The notes beneath the pieces were generated by a model that saw only the letters and a program-made list of their open reading frames with translations, did not search any database and was not told the origin of the DNA. A stretch of DNA of 5,519 nt from Fidelibacterota bacterium. Its GTDB lineage: Bacteria; Pseudomonadota; Alphaproteobacteria; Rhodospirillales; Rhodospirillaceae. This document shows, piece after piece, positions 1 through 5,519 of the stretch. Location of the stretch: the NCBI GenBank assembly GCA_947473445.1, contig CANJEU010000167.1:1-5519 (forward strand). The letters are read 5' to 3'. The first letter of the stretch is position 1; each line of letters begins with the position of its first letter. Position numbers and translations under genes: made by a program.

Positions 1-541
1 CGATAAGAAGATCGGGGCCCAGCGCAAGCGCCATGGCGATCATTACGCGCTGGCGCTGCCCGCCCGAGAGTTCGTGGGGCAGCGCGTTCAGCCGGCTTTC
101 CGCTTCGGCCAATCCCACAAGGCCCAGCAATTCGAGGACGCGCGCGCGCCGCGCCGCCCCATCGAGGCCCGCATGCACTTCCAGAACCTCGCCCACCTGC
201 TTTTCAATATTATGCAGCGGGTTCAGCGAGGTCATCGGTTCCTGGAACACCATGCCGATGCGGTTGCCGCGGATGGTCCGCATCACATCTTCGGAGGCGC
301 CCACAATCTCGGCGCCCTTGAACTTGATGCTGCCCTTGGGATGGCGCGCACGCGGATAAGGTAGCAGGCGCAGGATCGACAGTGCGGTGACGGTCTTGCC
401 GCTGCCGCTTTCGCCGACAAGGGATAGCGTCTCGCCTTTATGCAGCGTGAAGGACGCGCTTTTGACCGCGGCGACTTCGCGTGCGCCCTGGCCGAAGGTG
501 ACGGCCAGATCTGTAACTTCAAGCAACGGGGCGTCGGTCAT
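1..541 (-). CDS. yejF: YejF-type peptide ABC transporter ATP-binding protein (partial, N-terminal 180 codons)
   Basis: Cytoplasmic ATPase expected to power the YejB/YejE importer. I translated it by hand from the ATG at 541; it stays open to the left edge, so the 3' part is missing. The protein begins MTDAPLLEVTDLAV, typical for this class. Visible motifs are Walker A GESGSGKT (residues 43-50), Q-loop Gln100 in VFQEPMTSLNPLH, and the signature LSGGQ (158-162). The window ends after LLI, just before the Walker B Asp-Glu. The Glu after the Q-loop and the following NPLHNIEKQ resemble E. coli YejF rather than DppD, which has Asp there. YejF is normally about 530 residues with two fused ATPase domains; whether a second domain follows here cannot be seen. 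Its ATG overlaps the yejE stop as ATGA, and there is no clear Shine-Dalgarno, so translational coupling is likely. It could instead be a single-domain DppD-like protein. Confidence 0.9.
   Translation of the reverse strand, partial: MTDAPLLEVTDLAVTFGQGAREVAAVKSASFTLHKGETLSLVGESGSGKTVTALSILRLLPYPRARHPKGSIKFKGAEIVGASEDVMRTIRGNRIGMVFQEPMTSLNPLHNIEKQVGEVLEVHAGLDGAARRARVLELLGLVGLAEAESRLNALPHELSGGQRQRVMIAMALALGPDLLI
538..541 (-). other. yejE/yejF stop-start overlap (ATGA)
   Basis: The TGA of yejE overlaps the ATG of the yejF-type gene. No convincing Shine-Dalgarno precedes this ATG, so expression of the third ATPase probably depends on translation of yejE. Confidence 0.9.
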
Positions 542-1578
542 GAGAAGGTCTTACGCGGATCGAGAGCGTCGCGCACAGCTTCGCCGACGAAGATCAGCAG
601 CGTCAGCATGCCCGCGATGATGAAAAAGCCCGTCAGGCCCAGCCACGGCGCCTGCAAATTCTCTTTGCCCTGACGCAGCAACTCGCCGAGCGACGGTGAC
701 CCCGGCGGCATGCCAAGGCCCAGGAAGTCGAGCGATGTCAGCGCCACCACGGCGCCTGAAATGATGAACGGCAGGAAGGTGACCGTCGCGACCACGGCGT
801 TGGGAAGGATGTGTTTGGCCATCACGCCGGCATCGTTCATGCCCAGCGCTTTGGCCGCACGCACGTAATCGAGGTTACGCGCGCGCAGGAATTCGGCGCG
901 CACCACCGGCACGAGGGCTGTCCAGCTGAACAACAGCAGCACGATCAGCAGGGTCCAAAAGCCCGGCAGAACAATGGATGAGACAATGATCAGGATGAAC
1001 AGTTGCGGCAGACCGCTCCAAATTTCGATGAAGCGTTGGAACGACAGATCGATCCAGCCGCCGAAGTAACCCTGCACCGCGCCCGCTGCGACACCGACGA
1101 CGGTCGAGATCACGGTCAGCGCAATGGCAAACAGCATCGAAAGACGGAAGCCGTAAATCATGCGCGCGAGGACATCGCGGCCCTGATTGTCCGTGCCGAA
1201 CCAATGTCGCGCCGAGGGCGGGGCGGGGGCAGGCTGGCCCAAATTAAAATCGATGGTGCTGTAGCTGAACGGGATCAAGGGCTCGAGCATCCAGCCTTCC
1301 GCGGCGATCAAATCGCGCAGGTACGGATCGGTGTAATCCGCGGGGGTTTCGAACACGCCGCCGAAGGCCGTTTCCGGATAATCCTTAAGGACCGGCGCAT
1401 AGATCTCGCCCTTGAAGCTCACCAGCAGCGGCCGGTCGTTGGCGACGAATTCGGCGAACAGGCTGCCGACGAATAAAAAGGTAATGATGACGAAGGACCA
1501 GAAGCCGCGCCCATTGGCGCGGAAATTGACCCACCGGCGGCGGTTGAGGGCCGACAAGCCGCTCGTCCAGGACCTCAT
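538..1578 (-). CDS. yejE: YejE-type inner-membrane permease of peptide ABC importer
   Basis: One half of the inner-membrane channel, pairing with YejB. The 346 residues match the length of E. coli YejE (about 341). Near the N-terminus there is a first membrane segment (about 26-46) followed by the YejE-type ANDRPLLV motif (46-53), then a long periplasmic region carrying FGGVFETPADYTDPYL (72-87). The family hallmark HWFGTDNQGRDVLARMIYG (125-143) precedes the transmembrane core, with hydrophobic segments near 144-168, 187-205, 208-226, 262-285 and 318-338. The cytoplasmic EAA loop that docks on the ATPase is about 229-260, with YVRAAKALG at 238-246. It ends VGEAVRDALDPRKTFS, as expected. The ATG overlaps the yejB stop (ATGA), with a modest GAGG ten bases upstream (1589-1592). 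The extended periplasmic part separates YejE from ordinary DppC/OppC proteins. No defects seen. Confidence 0.96.
   Translation of the reverse strand: MRSWTSGLSALNRRRWVNFRANGRGFWSFVIITFLFVGSLFAEFVANDRPLLVSFKGEIYAPVLKDYPETAFGGVFETPADYTDPYLRDLIAAEGWMLEPLIPFSYSTIDFNLGQPAPAPPSARHWFGTDNQGRDVLARMIYGFRLSMLFAIALTVISTVVGVAAGAVQGYFGGWIDLSFQRFIEIWSGLPQLFILIIVSSIVLPGFWTLLIVLLLFSWTALVPVVRAEFLRARNLDYVRAAKALGMNDAGVMAKHILPNAVVATVTFLPFIISGAVVALTSLDFLGLGMPPGSPSLGELLRQGKENLQAPWLGLTGFFIIAGMLTLLIFVGEAVRDALDPRKTFS
1575..1578 (-). other. yejB/yejE stop-start overlap (ATGA)
   Basis: The TGA of yejB overlaps the ATG of yejE, consistent with coupled translation of the two permease halves. Confidence 0.9.
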
Positions 1579-2669
1579 GTGGCGCGCGCCTCGAAGTCGA
1601 TGCGCGGATCGATCACATGATAGGCCAGATCGCTCACCAGATTGAGCACAAGGCCGATGATGCTGAACACATAGAGTGTGCCGAAGATCACCGGATAATC
1701 GCGGTCGATGATGGCCTGATAGCCCAGCAGCCCCAGCCCATCGAGCGAGAAGATCACCTCGATCAGCAGCGAGCCGGTGAACAACATACCCACCAGCGTC
1801 GCCGGGAACGCCGCGATCACGATCAGCATGGCATTGCGGAACACATGTCCGTACAGCACGCGCCGTTCGGACAGGCCCTTGGCCTTGGCCGTCAGAACGT
1901 ACTGTTTATTGATCTCCTCCATGAAGGAGTTCTTGGTCAGCATCACCAGCGAGGCGAAGCCGCCGATCACCATGGCCAGCACCGGCAGCGCAAGGTGCCA
2001 GAAATAGTCGAGCAGTTTTCCGCTCCACGACAGCTGGTCGAAATTCTCCGACGTCAGGCCGCGCAGCGGGAACCAATTATAATAACTCCCGCCGGCGAAC
2101 AGCACGATCAGCAGAATCGCGAACATGAAGCTCGGCACCGCATAACCGATCACGATGGCGTAGGACGAGGTGATATCGAACCGGCTGCCGTCGCGCACGG
2201 CCTTGGCGATGCCCATGGGAATGGACACGAGGTAAATGATCAGCGTCGACCACAGGCCGAGCGAGATGGAGACGGGCATCTTTTCCAGGATCAGATCGCC
2301 GACGTCGATGGTGCGGTAGAAGCTCTCGCCCAGATCAAAGGCGATATAGTTCTTCATCATGAGCAAGTAACGCTCGTGCGCCGGTTTATCGAAGCCGAAC
2401 TGCTTCTCGATGGATTTAACGAACTCCGGGTCTAACCCTTGCGCGCCGCGATAGGCGCTGCTGGGGCCGGTGGTCGACATGCGTGGCCCCGTATCGCCGC
2501 CGCCGCCGCTGAATGCGGCCGTCGCGCCGGGGTCGATGCCGCGGATCTGCGCCAGCACCCGTTCCACCGGGCCGCCGGGCGCCACCTGCACGATGATGAA
2601 ATTCAGGGTGATGATCCCGAACAGGGTCAGTGGGATCAGAGCAAGACGGCGAAGGATATAGGCGAACAC
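1575..2669 (-). CDS. yejB: YejB-type inner-membrane permease of peptide ABC importer
   Basis: Membrane-spanning subunit that forms the translocation path with YejE. The 364 residues equal the usual YejB length. The N-terminus MFAYILRRLALIPLTLFGI is the first membrane helix, followed by VQVAPGGPVERVLAQI (27-42). Next comes the YejB-specific periplasmic insertion (about 45-95), Gly-rich here (GGGG at 55-58), then the family motif QFGFDKPAHERY (90-101). Further landmarks are LPVSISLGLWSTLIIYLVSIP-like sequence from 131 to 151, FAGGSYYNWFPLRGL (191-205), the EAA coupling loop (about 249-280, with TAKAKGLSERR at 260-270) and a C-terminal DPRIDFEAR. The start is GTG; in-frame sequence back to the dppF stop at 2700 has no other usable start. 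A weak AGGA lies 12 bases upstream (2682-2685). The gene follows dppF after 30 bases in the same reading frame and overlaps yejE by four bases. Confidence 0.96.
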   Translation of the reverse strand: MFAYILRRLALIPLTLFGIITLNFIIVQVAPGGPVERVLAQIRGIDPGATAAFSGGGGDTGPRMSTTGPSSAYRGAQGLDPEFVKSIEKQFGFDKPAHERYLLMMKNYIAFDLGESFYRTIDVGDLILEKMPVSISLGLWSTLIIYLVSIPMGIAKAVRDGSRFDITSSYAIVIGYAVPSFMFAILLIVLFAGGSYYNWFPLRGLTSENFDQLSWSGKLLDYFWHLALPVLAMVIGGFASLVMLTKNSFMEEINKQYVLTAKAKGLSERRVLYGHVFRNAMLIVIAAFPATLVGMLFTGSLLIEVIFSLDGLGLLGYQAIIDRDYPVIFGTLYVFSIIGLVLNLVSDLAYHVIDPRIDFEARAT

Positions 2670-2699
2670 GGGAGAGGAAAGTCCTAGCTGGTCATCTTG
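2670..2699 (-). other. 30-bp dppF-yejB spacer, boundary between ATPase pair and permease genes
   Basis: Lies between the TAA of dppF and the GTG of yejB. I see no hairpin, promoter or repeat. The only candidate ribosome site is a weak AGGA (2682-2685) twelve bases from the GTG. Together with the GTG start this suggests modest initiation for yejB unless ribosomes re-initiate after dppF. Confidence 0.6.
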
Positions 2700-3698
2700 T
2701 TATATCTCGTGCTTGCGGATGCAGGCAGCAAGGTGGGGTCGCGCGCCGCCCGCATTTGTGGGGGCTGGTTCCAATGGTGGCACTGCCGCACGGCACGCGT
2801 CGATGGCAAAAGAACATCTCGGATGAAACGGACAACCCGGCGGAGGCGAGATGGGGCTGGGCGCTTCGCCGGGCAGTGGTTCGGAGGAGCGCTTCCGGGT
2901 GGGATCGGCCACGGGAATCGCCCCGATCAAAACGCGGGTATAGGGGTGGGAAGGGTTCGCAAAGACCTCGTCCGCCGGGCCGATTTCCACGATCCGCCCC
3001 AGGTACATAATGGCGATCGAATCGCTGATATGCTCCACCACCGACAGGTCATGGCTGATGAAGATATAAGCGAGGTTTCGTTCCTTCTGCAGCCGCACCA
3101 TGAGGTTGAGGATCTGACTGCGCACCGAGACATCGAGCGCCGAGACCGGCTCGTCGGCGATGACCAGCTTCGGATCGAGCGCCAAAGCCCGCGCAACACC
3201 CACGCGCTGGCGCTGACCGCCTGAGAATTCATGCGGATAGCGGTCCAGCATCTCGCCGGTCAGGCCCACGGTCTCAAGCAGCGCACGTACCTTTTCGATC
3301 TGCTCAGCCTTGGTGCCCATGCCGTGCACTTCCAGCGGCTCGCGCACGATCTCGCCGACGGTCATGCGCGGGTTCAGCGACGAATAGGGATCCTGGAAAA
3401 TCGCCTGGATGTCGCGGCGGATCTGAAACAACTCGGTCTTTGACGCGTACGCGACGTCTTTGCCCTCGAAGAGAACACGACCGCTTGTGGGCTCCTCCAA
3501 GCGCATGATGGTACGGCCCAGCGTCGACTTGCCGCAGCCCGATTCGCCCACCAGGCCTAGCGTCTCGCCGGCCGCGACGGTGAAGGTCACACCTTCCACC
3601 GCATGCACGTCGCCCACCTTCGCGGCGAATACGCCGCCGCGCACGGGGTAATATTTTTTCAGGTCCTCGACGACAAGCAGCGGGGCGCCGGCGCTCAT
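2700..3698 (-). CDS. dppF: DppF/OppF-type oligopeptide ABC transporter ATP-binding protein
   Basis: Cytoplasmic ATPase, normally the partner of a DppD/OppD subunit in a heterodimer. The 332 residues are the usual length. The start LVVEDLKKYYPVRGG resembles DppF more than OppF. Motifs: Walker A GESGCGKS (51-58), Q-loop Gln102 in IFQDPYSSLNPR, signature FSGGQ (158-162), Walker B LVIADE (178-183), D-loop SALD (186-189), H-loop His216. All catalytic residues are present. The C-terminal peptide-transporter extension (oligo_HPY type) has HPYT at 251-254 and four cysteines at 289, 295, 302 and 326, the pattern linked to an iron-sulfur cluster in Dpp-family ATPases. The ATG overlaps the dppD stop (ATGA) and has a good GGAG seven bases upstream. 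It is followed by yejB, not by a dppB-type gene. Calling it dppF rather than oppF is by resemblance only. Confidence 0.93.
   Translation of the reverse strand: MSAGAPLLVVEDLKKYYPVRGGVFAAKVGDVHAVEGVTFTVAAGETLGLVGESGCGKSTLGRTIMRLEEPTSGRVLFEGKDVAYASKTELFQIRRDIQAIFQDPYSSLNPRMTVGEIVREPLEVHGMGTKAEQIEKVRALLETVGLTGEMLDRYPHEFSGGQRQRVGVARALALDPKLVIADEPVSALDVSVRSQILNLMVRLQKERNLAYIFISHDLSVVEHISDSIAIMYLGRIVEIGPADEVFANPSHPYTRVLIGAIPVADPTRKRSSEPLPGEAPSPISPPPGCPFHPRCSFAIDACRAAVPPLEPAPTNAGGARPHLAACIRKHEI
3695..3698 (-). other. dppD/dppF stop-start overlap (ATGA)
   Basis: The TGA of dppD and the ATG of dppF share ATGA. This arrangement usually couples translation and would favour equal amounts of the two ATPase subunits. 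Confidence 0.9.
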
Positions 3699-4693
3699 AG
3701 CTGTTCTCCGCCCACAGGGAAGTGGCAGGCGGCGAAGCTTTCGCCGGCGGGCCGCAATTTCGGGTCTTCGCTGAAGCAGCGTTTTTGATCGGTCTCCGGC
3801 AGGCGCTTGCGCTTCCAGCAGCGGTCGGCGAAGCGGCAGTGCGCCGGCGGATTCAGTAGCGAAGGCACAACGCCTTCAATGGTCGGCAACTCGGCTTTCT
3901 TCGCGCCGCCCTTGCGCGGAAGGCTGCGCAACAGGCCCTTGGTATAGGGATGCTGCGCGTCCTTGAAGATCGCAAACACATTGCCTTGTTCTACGATCCG
4001 GCCGGCATACATCACCGCCACCTCGTCGCACATCTCGGCCACCACGCCCATATCGTGCGTGATGAACAGCACCGCCGCGCCCATGCGCTGTTGCAATGCG
4101 CGAATCAGGTTCAAAACCTGCGCCTGCACCGTCACATCAAGCGCGGTGGTCGGCTCATCGGCGATGAGCAACTGCGGCTCGCACATCAGCGCCATGGCGA
4201 TCATCACGCGCTGCTTCATCCCGCCGGAAAGTTCATGCGGGTAAGCGCCGATGCGCTGCTCGGGCTCGGGAATGCCAACGGTGCCTAGCATCTCGACGGA
4301 GCGTGCGCGCGCCGCGTGTTTGTCGAGGCCAAAGCGCAACGCCAGCACTTCGCCCAACTGCTTCTCGATGGTGAACACCGGATTGAGCGAGGTCATCGGA
4401 TCCTGGAAGATCATCGCGATGTCCTTGCCGCGGATCTTGGGCAGCTCGCTGGCTGGCAGGGCCAGGATATCGACGCCGTTGAAGCGGATCTGTCCACCGA
4501 GATATTTGCCCGGCGGCGACGGGACAAGCCGCAAGATCGAACTCGCCGTCACGCTCTTACCGCAGCCGGACTCCCCCACAAGGCCCAGCGTACGGCCTTT
4601 CTCAAGCCGCAGCGACACGCCATCGACCGCGCGCAGCAAACCCGCTTCGGTCTGAAAGCCTATGGCCAGATCGTCGATTTCAAGCAGCGCCAA
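3695..4693 (-). CDS. dppD: DppD/OppD-type oligopeptide ABC transporter ATP-binding protein
   Basis: Cytoplasmic ATPase expected to pair with the DppF-type protein encoded next. The 332 residues begin MALLEIDDLAIGF. Motifs: Walker A GESGCGKS (40-47), Q-loop Gln97 in IFQDPMTSLNP, signature LSGGM (155-159; Met in the last position is normal for DppD/OppD), Walker B LLIADE (175-180), D-loop TALD (183-186), H-loop His213. HPYTKGLL (248-255) begins the peptide-transporter C-terminal extension, with cysteines at 286, 292, 306 and 323. The gap between the second and third cysteine (13 residues) is longer than the six in the neighbouring DppF. The start is TTG: an in-frame TGA lies directly before it, and AGGGGA sits five bases upstream. 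CTG two codons later is the only other candidate nearby. The gene follows the binding-protein gene after 25 bases and overlaps dppF by four. dppD versus oppD is by resemblance. Confidence 0.93.
   Translation of the reverse strand: MALLEIDDLAIGFQTEAGLLRAVDGVSLRLEKGRTLGLVGESGCGKSVTASSILRLVPSPPGKYLGGQIRFNGVDILALPASELPKIRGKDIAMIFQDPMTSLNPVFTIEKQLGEVLALRFGLDKHAARARSVEMLGTVGIPEPEQRIGAYPHELSGGMKQRVMIAMALMCEPQLLIADEPTTALDVTVQAQVLNLIRALQQRMGAAVLFITHDMGVVAEMCDEVAVMYAGRIVEQGNVFAIFKDAQHPYTKGLLRSLPRKGGAKKAELPTIEGVVPSLLNPPAHCRFADRCWKRKRLPETDQKRCFSEDPKLRPAGESFAACHFPVGGEQL
3706..3709 (-). promoter_or_regulatory. Ribosome binding site of dppF
   Basis: GGAG on the minus strand, seven bases before the dppF ATG at 3698, embedded in the last codons of dppD. 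It supports the overlapping ATGA start of dppF. Confidence 0.65.
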
Positions 4694-4698
4694 TCACG

Positions 4699-4704
4699 TC
4701 CCCT
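4699..4704 (-). promoter_or_regulatory. Ribosome binding site of dppD
   Basis: AGGGGA on the minus strand, five bases before the TTG at 4693. It decides the start, because an in-frame TGA sits immediately before the TTG and excludes any upstream start. It lies inside the 25-bp gap after the binding-protein stop codon. Confidence 0.7.
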
Positions 4705-4718
4705 AACTTCGTCGGCTC

Positions 4719-5519
4719 TTATTGCGTCTTCTGACGGACATTGAAGTAGTCCCTATCGACTTCCGAATCGGTCGGCAGCGCCGCGTTCGTGCGTCGCGCT
4801 TCTTCGATGGCGGCTTTCTTCGCGGGATCGATCCAGTACACCAGCCAGTCGGTGATCTGTTCGGTGCGCTTGGGCATGGTAAATTCGGGGAATTGCAGAT
4901 AGTCCCAATGCACCAACCGCGTGAAGTGGATATCCCAGAACGGCAGATAAAAGGCTTCGTCGGCAACGATCTCGTCGATCTTGTTCATCGCCGACATGCG
5001 CGCGCTGGCGTCTAGGTTTTCCTCGTAAATCTGGATTAGATCGTCCACCTCTTTCGAGCCGTAACCCCAGAAGTTGTTATTGTTGTTCGAGGTCTTGAAG
5101 AACGTATGCAGATACTGCCGCGGATCGGGGAAGAAGCCCGACGTCATGGCGACAAAGCCCGCTTCGTATTTGCGTTCCAAAAGGCGCTGAAACGCCGCGC
5201 CGGGCTCGAGAAGTTGCAGCTTCATATCCACGCCCGCGCGCCGGAAATCCTGCTGGATCACCGTCAAGTGCGGCTCGAGGTTCTTGGAATAGTGCGTGAG
5301 TGTGAAGGCCGCAGGCTCGCCTTTATCGTTCACAAGGATGTCGTCGGTATCGGTGCGCGTGAAGATCAGGCCCCGCACGGTGCGCCCCAGAGCGGCGAGG
5401 ACGCCTTTGCCACCGATCTCGGTGGGACGGTGGTAGCCCGCCTTTGCTAGATATTCGCGCGCCTTCGCCGGGTCGAACGACCGTGCTTTCACATTGGGGC
5501 TCGCGAAAATCGTGCCATC
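4719..5519 (-). CDS. YejA-like family 5 extracellular solute-binding protein (partial, C-terminal 266 residues)
   Basis: Periplasmic binding protein that would capture the peptide substrate and deliver it to the permeases. Only the C-terminal part is in the window; the frame is open to the right edge, so the start and signal peptide lie outside. The GTG at 5492 is an internal Val, since in-frame codons DGTIFASPN precede it. In fragment numbering, recognisable family 5 elements are FDPAKAREYLAKAGY (15-29), the second-lobe helix region from LEPHLTVIQQDFRRAGVD (81-98) to FQRLLERKYEA (110-120), DPRQYLHTFF (132-141), FWGYGSKEVDDLI (150-162) and LPFWDIHFTRLVHWD (192-206). It ends with a charged tail after WIDPAKKAA. 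Features to note are a run of five Asn (145-149) and an apparently extended stretch at 30-57. It is the first gene of the visible operon and precedes dppD by 25 bases. YejA-like is inferred from sequence feel and the yejBEF context; other family 5 members are possible. Confidence 0.88.
   Translation of the reverse strand, partial: DGTIFASPNVKARSFDPAKAREYLAKAGYHRPTEIGGKGVLAALGRTVRGLIFTRTDTDDILVNDKGEPAAFTLTHYSKNLEPHLTVIQQDFRRAGVDMKLQLLEPGAAFQRLLERKYEAGFVAMTSGFFPDPRQYLHTFFKTSNNNNNFWGYGSKEVDDLIQIYEENLDASARMSAMNKIDEIVADEAFYLPFWDIHFTRLVHWDYLQFPEFTMPKRTEQITDWLVYWIDPAKKAAIEEARRTNAALPTDSEVDRDYFNVRQKTQ

Noticed and set aside
1003..1476. 157-residue open frame on the plus strand
   Set aside because: Antisense to yejE, low-complexity charged composition, no ribosome site or motif; the minus-strand frame is a clear full-length permease.
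1617..2435. 272-residue open frame on the plus strand
   Set aside because: It lies entirely antisense to yejB, is extremely rich in His, Gln, Asp and Glu with no recognisable domain, and reflects codon bias of the real gene on the other strand.
2495..2510. GCC-type trinucleotide repeat
   Set aside because: It simply encodes Gly55-58 of YejB in the naturally Gly-rich periplasmic insertion; too short to treat as a repeat element.
2697..3224. 175-residue open frame on the plus strand
   Set aside because: Antisense to the C-terminal half of dppF, with no family resemblance.
4694..4718. Attenuator hairpin or promoter between the binding-protein gene and dppD
   Set aside because: I looked for inverted repeats and -35/-10-like boxes in the 25-bp gap and found only the ribosome binding site.
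4316..4744. 142-residue open frame on the plus strand
   Set aside because: Antisense to the N-terminal half of dppD and crossing the operon junction; a shadow of the real gene.
4719..5492. GTG at 5492 as the start of the binding protein
   Set aside because: The same frame continues without a stop to the window edge (DGTIFASPN before it), and the protein would lack a signal peptide and its first lobe; it is an internal Val codon.
1..5519. Microcin biosynthesis, immunity or other accessory defence genes suggested by the Yej link to microcin C
   Set aside because: All sequence is accounted for by transporter genes; the microcin C link is known from E. coli YejABEF and gives no evidence of a toxin system here.

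Overview
The window is wholly coding on the minus strand. It holds six consecutive genes of a peptide-type (PepT/Dpp/Opp/Yej class) ABC importer. The DNA looks GC-rich by eye, uses ATG, GTG and TTG starts, and has very tight gene packing. YejB/YejE-type permeases together with these protein sequences suggest a Gram-negative proteobacterium, most likely an alphaproteobacterium. That taxonomic placement is inference from general resemblance; there is no rRNA or other marker here.

In transcription order (right to left) the layout is: the C-terminal 266 residues of a family 5 periplasmic solute-binding protein (YejA-like, start beyond the right edge); a DppD/OppD-type ATPase (TTG start); a DppF/OppF-type ATPase; the YejB-type permease (GTG start); the YejE-type permease; and the first 180 codons of a YejF-type ATPase, which runs off the left edge inside its Walker B motif. 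The junctions are a 25-bp gap, a 4-bp ATGA overlap, a 30-bp gap, and two more ATGA overlaps. No terminator or promoter is visible between genes, so one polycistronic transcript is expected.

Together the genes encode a complete importer. The binding protein would capture peptides or peptide-like compounds in the periplasm, YejB/YejE would form the inner-membrane channel, and the cytoplasmic ATPases would power uptake. Known YejABEF systems import microcin C in E. coli and are linked to antimicrobial-peptide uptake or tolerance in rhizobia and Brucella. The actual substrate here cannot be read from the sequence.

The most notable point is ATPase redundancy. A textbook Yej operon is A-B-E-F, with YejF a tandem-domain ATPase that should suffice alone. 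Here an apparently intact DppD/DppF pair sits between the binding protein and YejB, and a YejF-type gene still follows YejE. One permease pair therefore has at least three, and perhaps four, nucleotide-binding domains encoded beside it. There is no sign of a mobile element, CRISPR array, RNA gene or wholly new system in the window. Plus-strand open frames are antisense shadows.
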